Positions 1 through 9,636 of a DNA stretch of 64,000 nucleotides are shown here, in pieces. A model generated the notes under the pieces. That model saw only the letters and a list, made by a program, of their open reading frames with translations, was not told where the DNA came from and made no database searches. The position numbers and the translations under genes were made by a program. How positions within the stretch are numbered: position 1 is the stretch's first letter; every line of letters begins with the position of its first letter. The stretch is from Diplonema papillatum (taxonomy: Eukaryota; Euglenozoa; Diplonemea; Diplonemida; Diplonemidae). The stretch is from assembly GCA_030068145.1 (NCBI GenBank), contig JAPJBO010000714.1, positions 55,687 to 119,686 of the forward strand, written 5' to 3'.

Positions 1-10
1 CCACCTGACT

Positions 11-281
11 TTAGGTACCAGGGAAAGCCTGCTACACGGGAGCCAAGCTGCACGTGTTCGGCGGTTCTGCAGAGCCACGGGCCTACGGGTCAAGTGGCTA
101 CCGATTTCTCAAACTAAAGCATCAAGGCGTGGCGCACCTTGGGGCTTGGCGCTTGCGCTGAACATAAGCTCGTCGAGACGGTCAGCCACAGGGCAGAGCG
201 GACGGGGTTGTGGCACTGTACTGCCTCCGACTCAAGCCTTGCAAGCTGTGCTTGACCGTCACGTTCCTGACCCGGAGCGGC
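11..281 (+). repeat. Dispersed repeat family R1, copy 1
   Basis: About 260 bp that recurs in the opposite orientation at 16612-16875, 16980-17256 and, truncated, at 45190-45400. The copies share the run from the GGTACCAGGGAAAGCCTGC end to a CCGCTCCTGG-like end next to an A-rich/GAA-rich (here pyrimidine-rich, 284-340) tract. No coding frame is conserved between copies. It is probably a short non-autonomous element, but I did not find convincing tRNA boxes or terminal repeats. Confidence 0.75.
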
Positions 282-544
282 CTTTTTCTTTTTCTTTTTT
301 TCTTTTTCTTTTTCTTCTTTCTTCTTCTTGTTGCCTTATTGATCCCGAAGGCACCCCAACCGCGTGCTACCTCTACACGGTGGAGTCCAGCCTCAGGTTT
401 AATATCTGTGAGTTGCTTCTCCTTGAGCTGCTTGGGTTGCACAAGCTTACCAACTGAGCAGCTCCTATGTTGACCACTGGTAGCATGGTTGTTCTTGGCT
501 GTGACGAGCTACTGCTGTCCTGTCTGCAGGCACCGCAGTTGACA

Positions 545-655
545 ACCCGCCATACGTGTCCGTGGCGTAAAGGACCGAACCATGGCGCAGATAGGACCAG
601 CGCGGTGTTGAGCACATAACCCTTCCGAGCACGTTCTTCGAAACCGGTCTAAATA
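545..655 (+). repeat. Dispersed repeat family R2
   Basis: A block of about 90 bp (GGCGCAGA..GGACCAG, GCGGTGTTGAGCACATA, CAAGCACGTTCTT) recurs at 27765-27845 and, more diverged, at 46640-46712 and 45995-46040. It is non-coding and its origin is unknown. Confidence 0.6.
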
Positions 656-677
656 TACTCGAACCATACCCCCGCAG

Positions 678-1082
678 ACGCTCGTTTACTACGTGCCGCA
701 GGACTCCAGACTTGCCTGGAGGAGTTTTGCTGCTTTGCAGGGGAGTGACACGGGCGAGGTGTCGTCGTTGAGCTTCGTGCCGTACGACCACAACAAGCAC
801 TCGACGTTCATTGTGTCGGGCCACGCCAGTGGGGACATCAACCTGTGGCTTGCGAAGCCGACGCCGCACGCGTCGACACTGCTTGGAACGTGGAAGATGG
901 CCAGCAGCGCGTCGGCGGATCTTTGGGTGCCCGTATCATTTGCGTGGCACAAAGCAACGTCTTCGCTCATCGCGGCATCCGACGTGGGCACGGTGTCCAT
1001 CTACAACATGCGCAACTGCCTCGTTCCCAGCAGCGTCCTGCAGCGCTGGATGTCGCCGGGCTGCGACCCAATCCTGCCAGAG
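678..1082 (+). CDS. Gene A, WD40-like exon
   Basis: This reads as an internal exon of a beta-propeller protein. A 3' splice site (CCCCCGCAG) precedes 678 and GTATCC follows 1082, so both ends are at phase 0. The 135 residues contain WD40-type strands: an SGHASGDINLW segment around residues 47-57, and a WHKATSSLIAASDVGTVSIYNM segment split across the next blade. The reading frame joins at phase 0 to the long exon at 1862, which opens with another propeller-like strand (GVVAIAGETASFWSVF). The start codon lies upstream, in an exon I cannot identify or outside the window. WD40 folds are usually protein-binding scaffolds; the specific partner is unknown. Confidence 0.65.
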
Positions 1083-1302
1083 GTATCCGCTCACACCAGC
1101 CATTTGCTCTCCAGCCGGGTATTTGCGCTCGAAAGGCTCCTCCAGGGCTTCGAGGGGACGTCATATCTTGCCTGCATGAGCCCATATTCTGCCCGTATTT
1201 CATATTCTTTTTCGAAGAAGCGTGTCATGGGGGGGCCTTCACGTGGCGACACTGTTGACCGCACCTTAATTGAGTCGCGGTCGCCGATCCCCCAACCGCC
1301 AG

Positions 1303-1456
1303 CATCATGTGTGACGATGGCCGGCGGCGTCGTCGTCATCGCGGGGGAGACCGCGTCGTTTTGGTCGGTCTTCGGCGCCGACTACGGGAGCCTCGACCAG
1401 CACGCGACGGAAGCCTACCTGACGGCCTTCGCCGACGAGCTCCACCCGGCCCCGAA
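1303..1456 (+). pseudogene. Copy of the start of gene A long exon, inside the preceding intron
   Basis: Bases 1312-1453 are nearly identical to 1905-2046, the first coding part of the long exon of gene A. After that the match stops abruptly in unrelated intron sequence. The phase of this copy does not fit the exon ending at 1082, whereas the exon at 1862 fits exactly. I therefore read it as a duplicated exon fragment lying in the intron, not as a used exon. Confidence 0.65.
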
Positions 1457-1536
1457 GCCCTGCACGAAAGAAGCCATGCATGCCACATTAGCTTTAAAAG
1501 AACCCATACGAAGGTCACCCGGAGACTCTAAAATCT

Positions 1537-1630
1537 TTGTTTGTACGCACTAGCGGAACTCACCCTGCTTTGGTAAGTTTCATGTAGTACGCTGCCAACT
1601 ACTAATTCTTAGCACCAACAATGCATTGTT
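1537..1630 (+). repeat. Intron repeat shared in inverse orientation with 28969-29052
   Basis: The stretch from TTTGTACGCACTAGCGG through TAGTACGCTGCCAACTACTAA is the reverse complement, with few changes, of 28969-29052. Both copies lie in introns, of gene A and gene C respectively. Confidence 0.65.
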
Positions 1631-1861
1631 AGCACAAAAAAACAACTTGTACAACGTGGGGGCTCAAGACTACACTCCACGAAGGAATGTACTTGGTCGG
1701 TCACAAACAGTCCGGACCCATAACGAAAGCGTGCACACTAAATATACAACCCGTAACCATATAGCCCTTTCTTGCTCTAAGAGAACCCATTCACGAACGG
1801 TCACACGGAGACCCTAAACCCCCGGAATTTCAAGCGAACTTTAACTCTAAAAAAACGACAG

Positions 1862-4800
1862 GTAGTTGCGCAGTGGAAGGCGCGTTCGGAAGGCGCGAAG
1901 CTGGTGACGATGGCCGGCGGCGTCGTCGCCATCGCAGGGGAGACCGCGTCGTTTTGGTCGGTCTTCGGCGCCGACTACGGGAGCCTCGACCAGCACGCGA
2001 CGGAAGCCTACCTGACGGCCTTCGCCGACGAGCTCCACCCGGCCGCGGACGACGACGCCCGCCTCCTGGCCAACGTGCAGCCCCCGGCGTTCACGCCTAA
2101 GCTGCAAGCCATCCGCTGCCTCGTGCTCATCCGCCTGCGGCGCGGCCCCCGGTGCCGCCTCTCCCTCCCCAACTCCCTCATCGAAACCGTCAGCGTCTTC
2201 GCGAAGGCCCCCGGGAGGCGGTCCGTAACTTTTTACGCGGGGCCAAGCGCCCGCATGCTCCCCGCCGCCAGGCGGCAGAGCTGCAAGAAAAAAACGTCGT
2301 CCGGCACCGCGGCGGGCAGGGCGGCGACGCCGGACGCCAGCCCGAGAACCTCGCGCGCGTCGGTGCTGGGGCTCGCCCGGTCGTTGCAGTCGGGTAGCCA
2401 GGCCTGCAGCTTCGCGAGCGCTGGCAGGCTGCGGGCGAAAGGGCTGGTCAAGGAGCCGGCCGTGGGCATTCCGGCGCCGAGGCTCGTCGCCGCAGCGGCG
2501 GCCGCCGGATCGCTGTTTTCCCCGAGAGCGGCGGCCGCCGCGCACACGGCGGTGGCGGCCGCGGTGTGCGCGCGGCCGCAGGCCTTCGCGGCGCACCCCT
2601 TGGCTGCCCCCGCGCCGGAGGCGCGGCGGCGGGGCGCCGCCAGCAGCAGCAGTGGCAGCAGCAGCAGCGGCGGCGGCGGCGGCGGCAGCAGCAGCGACGA
2701 AGCGTTGCAGCGGACGCTGCGGGAGTACCACCTGCCGCTGTCGGAGCCGTGGGACGACGGGTGCGACGGCGACCGAGCGGAGCGGCAGTCCGCGCACGAC
2801 GCTGGCAGCCTGGCCGACCAGCAGGAGCCGTCTCCGCGGAGCCCTCGAGCTGCTCCCGCCGTCGGCGAGACTTGGACGCCGGCGAACGCCGACAAGCGCC
2901 AGCGCCGCGCCACTCTCGATACAATCTCGCTGGCAGATGAAAAAGTGCACGCGGCAAACCGCGCGCGTGTCTCAGGCCAGCAGGAGGCGGCGCCGCGGAG
3001 CGTGGACGAGACTTGGCCGCCGATGGCCGCCGACAAGCGCCAGCGCCGCGCCACACTGGATGCAACTTCACAGGACACCGAAAACGTGCGCGCGGAAAAT
3101 CTCGCGCGTGGCTCCGGCCAGCAGGAGGCCGCCCCGCGGAGCCCCGGGGCTGGAGCTGCCGTCGGCGAGTCCTGGCCGCCGACGGATGCCGGCAAGCGCC
3201 AGCGCCGCGCCACTCTCGATGCAATCTCGCTGGCGGACGAAAAAGTGCACGCGGCAAACCGCGCGCGTGTCTCAGACCAGCAGGAGGCGTCTCCGCGGAG
3301 CCCTCGAGCTGCTCCCGCCGTCGGCGAGACTTGGACGCCGGCGAACGCCGACAAGCGCCAGCGCCGTGCCACTCTTGATACAATCTCGCTGGCAGACGAA
3401 AAAGTGCACGCGGCAAACCGCGCGCGTGTCTCAGGCCAGCAGGAGGCGTCTCCGCGGAGCCCCAGGGCTGGACCCGCCGTCGGCGAGACTTCGGCTCCGA
3501 TGGACGCCGACAAGCGCCAGCGCCGCGCCACACTCGCTGCAACCTCGCGGGACGCCGAAAACGTGCGCGCGGCAAACCGTGCGCACGTCTCAGGCCAGCA
3601 GGAGCCGTCCCCGCGGAGCGTGGACGAGACTTGGGCGCTGGTGGACGCCGACAAGCGCAAACGCCGCGCCACTCTCGACACGATCTCGCCGGCGACCGAA
3701 AAAGTGCACGCGGCAAGCCGCGCGCACGTCTCAGGCCCGCAGGAGGCGTCCCCGCGGAGCTCGAGGGCTGAGTCCGCCGCCTACGAGACCTGGGCGATGA
3801 TGGACGCCGACAAGCGCCAGCGCCGCGCCACGCTTGACACAATCTCGCTGGCGACCGAAAACGTGCACGCGGCAAACCGCGGGCACGTCTCAGGCCAGCA
3901 GGAGGTGTCCCCGCGGAGCCCCGGGGCTGAACCCACCGCGTACGAGAGGTGGGCGCGGGTGAATGCCGACAAGCCCCAGCGCCGCGCCACCCTCGACACC
4001 ATCTCGCCGGCGACCGAAATGGTGTACGCGGCAAACCGCGCGCACGTCTCAGGCCAGCAGGATGCGTCCCCTCGGAACTCCAGGGCTGAGCCCACTGCCT
4101 ACGAGACCTGGGCACTGGTGAATGCCGACAAGCCCCAGCGCCGCGCCACACTCGATGCACTCTCGCCGGCGACCGAAATGGTGTACGCGGCAAACCGCGC
4201 GCACGTCTCAGGCCAGCAAGAGGCGTCCCCGCGGAACCCCGGGGCTGGGCCCGCCGCGTACGAGACCTGGGTGGATGCCGACCGGCGCCAGCGCCGCGCC
4301 ACGCTCGACGCGATCTCGCTGGCGGCTGACATGGCGTACATCGAGACGTGCCGGCAGAGCGCCCGCGACGCTGGCATCCTCCGCAGGCTCAGCGAGGGTG
4401 CGCGGCCGCCGGAAACGGGACGCAGCACGTCTCTCGTCCTACCCGCCGACGGCGGCGCCGGTGCTGTCCGGAAGAGACGCGCGACAGTGGGCGCGTTCAC
4501 GGCCGCGGACAGCCCTTGGGCGCAGTCCGATCGCCGCTCTTCGTCCCCTGGCGGTGGGAACGGTGGGATACGCGACGAACGTGCGATGGAGCCAGTGGCG
4601 TCTCCTCGGGACAACCCATGGAAGCGGTCCGATCGCGGTGCTTTGTCTCCTAGCGGTGGAAGCGGTGGGACACGTGGCGAACGTGCTATGGAGCGCATGG
4701 CTTCCCCTCGGGAAAACCCATGGAAGCGGTCCGATCGCAGCGCTTCGTCCCCTAGCGGTGGGAACGGTGGTATACGTGACGAACATGCGATGGGGCGCAT

Positions 4801-7054
4801 AGCTTCCCCCAGGGACAACCCATGGAAGCGGTCCGATCGCAGCGCTTCGTCCCCTAACGGTGGGATACGTGACGAACATGCGATGGGGGGCATAGCTTCC
4901 CCCAGGGACAACCCATGGAAGCGGTCCGACCGCCGCGCATCGTCCCCTAACGGTGGGATATGTGACGAGCATGTGATAGAGCACATGGCATCCCCTCGGG
5001 AAAACCCATGGAAGCGGTCCAACCGCCGCGCTTCGTCGCCAGACGGTTGGAACCGCGACGAACGCGGAGCCTCCCCCCGGGACGCCCCCCGCCAGAAGCG
5101 CGGCTGGAGCGCTTCCGCAGCCGCCGACCCGTTCGGCTCGCCCCCCCCGCCTCACCGGCGGGGCGTGCCGCGCACCCTCCCGGCGGGGTCCCTGCGCGAG
5201 CCGCCGGACGCGGGCGAGCTTTTTTCGCCGAAGAGCGGCCGCGGCAGCGCGACGTCGATGTCACCGCGCGGCTCGGCGTTCGACGCCGCCCGCGGAGACC
5301 GGCGGCCGAGCGGTGCGGCCGAGCTGTCGACCGCGGTGACGCGCGTGCCGCTGTGGGTCGCTTCGCGGAAGCGGAGCCCGTCGATCGTCGCGGCGGCGGC
5401 GGCCGTGGGGCAGCGGCCGTGCCTCGTGCGGGCGGTGTCCGTCGGACAGTCGGACGCGGACGCGTTCTGCATCAAAGGCACGCTCCGCGACCTCCAAACC
5501 GAGTCCCAGCGAGCCCTGCGGGGCCAAAGCGCTGATGCCATCGTCGGCATCAAAGAGACGCTCCGTGAATTCCAAACCGAGTCCCAGTGTGACCTACACA
5601 CTGAGTCCCAGCAAGTCCAGCGGGGCCAAAGCGCTGATGCCATTTGCGTCGAAGAGACGCTCCGCGACCTCCAAACCGAGTCCCAGCAAGCCCTGCGGGG
5701 CCAAAACGCCGACGCCGCAACCGCGTTGGCGTCCGCCAACAGGCAAACGTCACCGCCCGACAATCCGGCGGACGCTGAACCCCGCCCGGCGCGAGCTCGA
5801 GTTGGTAGCAACGGCCGACCGCAGTCGCGCGACCACGGTGCGACACCCCCGGCGGCTTCAGCAACCGGCGGGCAGCGACCGCCCGCTGCAGGGACCGATC
5901 GAGTTGATGGCGCCGCTGGGCACATGGATTCGTCCAGCCGCCGCGTGCCGGTCGACCGACGGCTTTCGGCCCGACCGCCCGAAGGCAACAACGCGACGAA
6001 GAGCGGCGGCGGGGAAGAAGGATCGACCCCCGGCGCGGGCAACCGACCCGAAAAGTCCAGCCGCCTTCTCCCCCCAGTGCCCGCCGGGGCGGCCGAGGGC
6101 TGCGCGGAAAGCAACGGCGGCGGGGGAAAAGGGCCGCCGCCAGCGGCTGCCGCCGGCAGGGGGACCCCGCCCGAAAAGTCCGACCGCCTGGCCCCACGGC
6201 CCGCCGAGGACGCCGAGGGTTGCGGCGTGGACCGGTTGGCCGCAGGGGCGCTGCTGCTGACCCGACCGCTCGAAGGCATCGAGAAGAACGAGAAGAAGAG
6301 CGGGCTCTCGCTCGAGCAGGGGCTGCTGGGCGGCGGCGGCGACGCCGTGCGGCGGGCGAAGCCGGCGAGCCCGGGCCTGGCGCTCTGCCGCGGCGGCTTC
6401 CCCGCGGCGCTGCGCGAGCGGAGCCCGTCGGTGAGCGTCGTGGTTGCGAAGCGGAAGAGCTTCCGCGCGGCGACGTGGGCGGATGCCGTCGCCCTCTCGG
6501 CGGGGGTTGCGGTCATCGCGGTGCGAGCCAAGCACCTCGGCGGCACCTGGCTCGTCGCCGGCGGCGTAGTGGCCTGCAAGGAGACCGGCGTCGTGCGGGC
6601 GTGCTATGGGGAGACCCGCTTGGAAAACCCGACCCCAGACAAGCTGCCGCTGCCCTCCCTCATCTTCGGGCGGACGCCCCCCCCCAAAACCGGGCAGGCG
6701 GCGGCAGCTGCGGCGGCGGCGCACCGCAGGTTGCGGCATCGGGTGCTGGCTGTGCCGGAATCGGCGAAGCCAGAGCCGCGCGGCCAAGCAGCCGTCGGGC
6801 TGCCGCCGGGGCCGGCGGCCGAAGAGAGGGAGCCGGAGGCTCGCCCGTGCGACCTCGGCGACGCACTGCGCTATTCCGCCAGCGCCGCCGGCACCCTGCA
6901 GCCCCCGGCGTATTGGCTCCGCCGCAACGGCAGCCGGCGCCGCGGCGGGCGGGGCGCGATACGGCTTCGGCCGCAAAAAGGGAAGGGGGCTGCCCTTTCA
7001 GAAAAGCTGACCCACATCAAGGCTTCTAAAGGTCAGTCCCTTCAGAAAAGTTGA
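1862..7054 (+). CDS. Gene A, long terminal exon: repeat-rich, Ser/Arg-rich protein
   Basis: An open frame of about 1730 codons from a 3' splice site (AAACGACAG, phase 0) to a TGA at 7052-7054. It begins with propeller-like sequence (about the first 110 residues) and then becomes low-complexity. It holds three tandem repeat families. Bases 2815-4350 have ten units of 47-53 residues, each carrying a KRQRRATLD core, which is an R-R-x-T basophilic-kinase type site. Bases 4510-5080 have six units around PWKRSDR(S/R)ASSP. Bases 5460-5720 have three to four units around LRDLQTESQ. A more ordinary region follows (about 6470-6660, ending in a hydrophobic/beta-rich LSAGVAVIAVRAKHLGG segment). Overlapping open frames on the minus strand are a by-product of GC-rich repeats. 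The function is unknown; a phosphoregulated scaffold is a guess. The end of the exon is copied at 7139-7650. Confidence 0.6.
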   Translation, partial: VVAQWKARSEGAKLVTMAGGVVAIAGETASFWSVFGADYGSLDQHATEAYLTAFADELHPAADDDARLLANVQPPAFTPKLQAIRCLVLIRLRRGPRCRLSLPNSLIETVSVFAKAPGRRSVTFYAGPSARMLPAARRQSCKKKTSSGTAAGRAATPDASPRTSRASVLGLARSLQSGSQACSFASAGRLRAKGLVKEPAVGIPAPRLVAAAAAAGSLFSPRAAAAAHTAVAAAVCARPQAFAAHPLAAPAPEARRRGAASSSSGSSSSGGGGGGSSSDEALQRTLREYHLPLSEPWDDGCDGDRAERQSAHDAGSLADQQEPSPRSPRAAPAVGETWTPANADKRQRRATLDTISLADEKVHAANRARVSGQQEAAPRSVDETWPPMAADKRQRRATLDATSQDTENVRAENLARGSGQQEAAPRSPGAGAAVGESWPPTDAGKRQRRATLDAISLADEKVHAANRARVSDQQEASPRSPRAAPAVGETWTPANADKRQRRATLDTISLADEKVHAANRARVSGQQEASPRSPRAGPAVGETSAPMDADKRQRRATLAATSRDAENVRAANRAHVSGQQEPSPRSVDETWALVDADKRKRRATLDTISPATEKVHAASRAHVSGPQEASPRSSRAESAAYETWAMMDADKRQRRATLDTISLATENVHAANRGHVSGQQEVSPRSPGAEPTAYERWARVNADKPQRRATLDTISPATEMVYAANRAHVSGQQDASPRNSRAEPTAYETWALVNADKPQRRATLDALSPATEMVYAANRAHVSGQQEASPRNPGAGPAAYETWVDADRRQRRATLDAISLAADMAYIETCRQSARDAGILRRLSEGARPPETGRSTSLVLPADGGAGAVRKRRATVGAFTAADSPWAQSDRRSSSPGGGNGGIRDERAMEPVASPRDNPWKRSDRGALSPSGGSGGTRGERAMERMASPRENPWKRSDRSASSPSGGNGGIRDEHAMGRIASPRDNPWKRSDRSASSPNGGIRDEHAMGGIASPRDNPWKRSDRRASSPNGGICDEHVIEHMASPRENPWKRSNRRASSPDGWNRDERGASPRDAPRQKRGWSASAAADPFGSPPPPHRRGVPRTLPAGSLREPPDAGELFSPKSGRGSATSMSPRGSAFDAARGDRRPSGAAELSTAVTRVPLWVASRKRSPSIVAAAAAVGQRPCLVRAVSVGQSDADAFCIKGTLRDLQTESQRALRGQSADAIVGIKETLREFQTESQCDLHTESQQVQRGQSADAICVEETLRDLQTESQQALRGQNADAATALASANRQTSPPDNPADAEPRPARARVGSNGRPQSRDHGATPPAASATGGQRPPAAGTDRVDGAAGHMDSSSRRVPVDRRLSARPPEGNNATKSGGGEEGSTPGAGNRPEKSSRLLPPVPAGAAEGCAESNGGGGKGPPPAAAAGRGTPPEKSDRLAPRPAEDAEGCGVDRLAAGALLLTRPLEGIEKNEKKSGLSLEQGLLGGGGDAVRRAKPASPGLALCRGGFPAALRERSPSVSVVVAKRKSFRAATWADAVALSAGVAVIAVRAKHLGGTWLVAGGVVACKETGVVRACYGETRLENPTPDKLPLPSLIFGRTPPPKTGQAAAAAAAAHRRLRHRVLAVPESAKPEPRGQAAVGLPPGPAAEEREPEARPCDLGDALRYSASAAGTLQPPAYWLRRNGSRRRGGRGAIRLRPQKGKGAALSEKLTHIKASKGQSLQKS

Positions 7055-7138
7055 TCACTCATCGGGTTCAGGGAGTTTCAACCCTCTTTTCAAAGTTCTT
7101 TGCATCTTTCCATCACTGTACTTGACCCACGTCATGTT

Positions 7139-7650
7139 CTAAAGGTCAGTCTCGGCGGGGGTTGCGGTCATCGCGGTGCGAGCCAAGCACCTCGGCGGCA
7201 CCTGGCTCAGCGTAGTGGCCTGCAAGGAGACCGGCGTCGTGCGGGCTTGCTACGGGGAGACCCGCTTGGAAAACCCGACCCCAGACAAGCTGCCGCTGCC
7301 CTCCCTCATCTTCGGGCGGACGCCCCCCCCCCTAAAAACCGGGCAGGCGGCGGCAGCTGCGGCGGCGGCGGCATGCCGCAGGTTGCGGCATCGGGTGCTG
7401 GCTGTGCCGGAATCGGCGAAGCCAGAGCCGCGCGGCCAAGCAGCCGTCGGGCTGTCGTCGGGGGAAGAGAGGGAGCAGGAGGCTCGCCCGTGCGACCTCG
7501 GCGACGCACTGCGCTATTCCGCCAGCGCAGCCGGCACCGTGCAGCCCCCAGCGTACTGGCTCCCCCGCAACGCCGCCCGACCGGCTACCGGGGGCGGCGC
7601 GGCTGGCGGGGTGCGATCGCGCCGAAGCGGCAAAAAGGGAAGGGGGACTT
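7139..7650 (+). pseudogene. Duplicate of the 3' end of gene A
   Basis: Bases 7150-7640 repeat 6500-6970 at high identity, with small indels (for example loss of the GTCGCCGGCG run and changes in the GCG tract). The junction carries the same CTAAAGGTCAGT word that occurs at the end of the original. It has no start and is followed by unrelated sequence. This is a local segmental duplication of an exon end. Confidence 0.7.
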
Positions 7651-7969
7651 GTTGACCTTTATTGATCGAGGCGATCCGGGTTGAATGGGAATGTGGCGGT
7701 GCAAAAGATCACTTACTCGATTGATGCTCTGTTTGAAATCCTGGGTCCGAGAACGAGCATCGCATATCTTCTAGATTTGAATCGCAAGGTTTGATGAAAT
7801 TGGGTAGTGTTTGGCCAAATGGATCTTGAATGAGAGCGACTGACCGGTGCGGGCGGTGGCCCCGGCGGCCTGACCTGCATTGAAGAGTCGAGGCGTGTCG
7901 ATAGCCCTTCGGGTTCCAACCTGTCAAAGTGTTTCCTCAAGTTGCTCTCTTCTCCAGAATCGGTTTGGT

Positions 7970-8062
7970 AATGATCCTGCTGCAGGTTCACCTTCAGCAA
8001 CTTTGTTACGACTTCGGTTCCACCAGCTTCGGCGACACCATTTGCGCACTTAACCATGGTTA
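7970..8062 (-). rRNA. 3' end of small-subunit rRNA (fragment)
   Basis: Read on the minus strand, this has the near-universal end of SSU rRNA: GTCGTAACAA, then GGTGAACCTGC, then AGGATCATT. It is preceded by a helix-44-like strand (GGTGTCGCCGAAGCTGGTGG). The helix-45 sequence CCTGCAGCAGGATC differs from the common CCTGCGGAAGGATC, and I associate that form with Euglenozoa. The similarity continues beyond the transposon at 8752-8782. No complete SSU, 5.8S or LSU gene is visible, so this is an orphan or relic. A related helix-44 fragment is at 43148-43225. Confidence 0.65.
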
Positions 8063-8751
8063 CAGGGGGGGGCTAAATACAATTGTATTCCAAAGCACGC
8101 ACGCCAATCCCTGCCCCGGCAGAACTTGACAGTTGTTGAATAGAATTGTCTTGGAATACAATTGTTTCTACAGAAGTCGCCTTGTCACGCGGCCAAGACG
8201 GAGACAGTCCGGCCAAGCTGCACGAGCCGATTCGTCCAAGGGCGCCCACCAAAGCGCCACCTACAAACGCTCCGCCGACGAATGTGCCACCTTCCAAAAT
8301 CACTCTACTTCTCCACTGATTTTGCGCAATCTTCTACGGCCGGCAGGCCGCAGCAGTAGATCTCGAGAAGTCGGCGACGCCACAGCACTGGGCGTCGTCC
8401 TTCGCCACCGCCGACCACTTACGACAAACCACGTCCCTGCCGGGTCATCACGCTACTTAGTACGCTTGCGCAGTGACTCGTAATAGCCTACAAAGGTTTT
8501 CACAACAGTCACTGACAACTTGACAAACGTGACCACCGGTCTCCAGTCTACCGGAGTCCAGACCTGTTGTGGAGGGTCCACGATTAGAAACCGTGTGCAC
8601 AATTGTATTCCAAGGCAACAGCACCAGAACCAACTGTGTTCCAACACAATTCTATTCAGCTGGACGGACTCTGAAACCGGCCAAAAAAAAAGACAATTGT
8701 ATTCAAAGGACACAATTGTATTCCAAGACAATTGTATTTAGCCCCCCCCTG
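8063..8751. mobile_element. 689-bp DNA transposon with terminal inverted repeats and TA target duplication
   Basis: The left end reads CAGGGGGGGGCTAAATACAA and the right end is its reverse complement. Each end is followed inward by copies of an ACAATTGTATTCCAA word. Flanks are GGTTA on the left and TAAGAAGAC on the right. The related sequence at 43188-43200 reads GGTTAAGAAGAC without the element, so the insertion duplicated TA. TA duplication with short inverted ends is typical of Tc1/mariner-type elements. No transposase frame is visible, so it is non-autonomous. Confidence 0.8.
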
Positions 8752-8831
8752 TAAGAAGACGTACGAAAACCTAGACACAAGTACGTGCGCTCGGCTAAGG
8801 CCGGCGCGTGGCGAGACTGGAGGCAGCAGTT

Positions 8832-9390
8832 AAAGTTCGGGGAACAGCAAAGTTCGGGCGAAGCTAAGTTGGGCAATGCTAAGTTCTGGTGAAGCAAAGT
8901 TCGGGCGAAGCTAAGTTCGGGTGAAGCAAAGTTCTGGTGAAGCTAAGTTCGGGCGAAACAAAGTTCGGGCGAAGGTGAAGCTAAGCTCGGGCGAAACAAA
9001 GTCCGGGCGAAGCTAAGTTCTGGGTGAAGCAAAGTTCGTGAAGCAACGTTCTGGTGAAGCTAAGTTCGGGCGAAGCAAAGTTCGGGCGAAACAAAGTTCG
9101 GGCGAAGCTAAGTTCGGGTGAAGCAAAGTTCGGGTGAAGCTAAGTTCGGGCGAAGCAAAGTTCGGGTGAAACAAAGTTCGGGCGAAACAAAGTTCGGGCG
9201 AAGCTACGTTCGGGTGAAGCAAAGTTCGGGCGAAGCAAAGTTCGGGCGAAGCAAAGTTCGGGTGAAGCTAAGTTCGGGCGAACAAAGTCGGGGCGAAGCT
9301 AAGTTCTGGGTGAAGCAAAGTTCGGGTGAAGCAACGTTCTGGTGAAGCTAAGATCGGGCGAAACAAAGTTTGGCGAAGCTAAGTTCGGGT
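8832..9390. repeat. Degenerate 16-bp tandem array
   Basis: About 35 units of a GGGCGAAGCAAAGTTC/GGGTGAAGCTAAGTTC pattern, with frequent C/T and A/T alternation and occasional shortened units. Open frames across it are artefacts of the periodicity. Confidence 0.9.
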
Positions 9391-9572
9391 GTAAAGTTTG
9401 GCCTCGTACCCGGGGCCCAGCACGGGGGGGGCCGCCCTGGGCAGCCTTTTCCCGCCGCCCCTTCTCCGGGGGCCGGCGGGGCTGAGAAACTCCGCAAAAA
9501 ACGCAAATCTCGGGCACATTAGACCCCGAAACGCAACAAACCTCGAAAACAATCTTCGACCGGAAAAGTGTC

Positions 9573-9636
9573 ATGGGCAGGGTCGAACCCGGGCCTACCA
9601 GCCTGAAGGCCGAAGCCAGCTCACTCTGCCACCCAT
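9573..9636 (-). other. tRNA-like sequence (A and B box)
   Basis: On the minus strand a 7-base pairing (ATGGGTG with TGCCCAT) encloses a TGGCAGAGTGAGC word resembling an A box and GGTTCGACCC resembling a B box. The D and anticodon arms do not fold canonically and the length (64) is short. A tRNA-derived SINE head or tRNA relic is more likely than a working tRNA gene. Confidence 0.35.

Noticed and set aside
1303-1456. Alternative exon of gene A
   Set aside because: Its acceptor phase does not match the exon ending at 1082, while the exon at 1862 matches exactly and includes the same sequence.
2233-4193. Long minus-strand frames opposite gene A
   Set aside because: GC-rich tandem repeats keep the opposite frames open. 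The plus frame joins to the WD40 exon in phase and has coherent repeat units.
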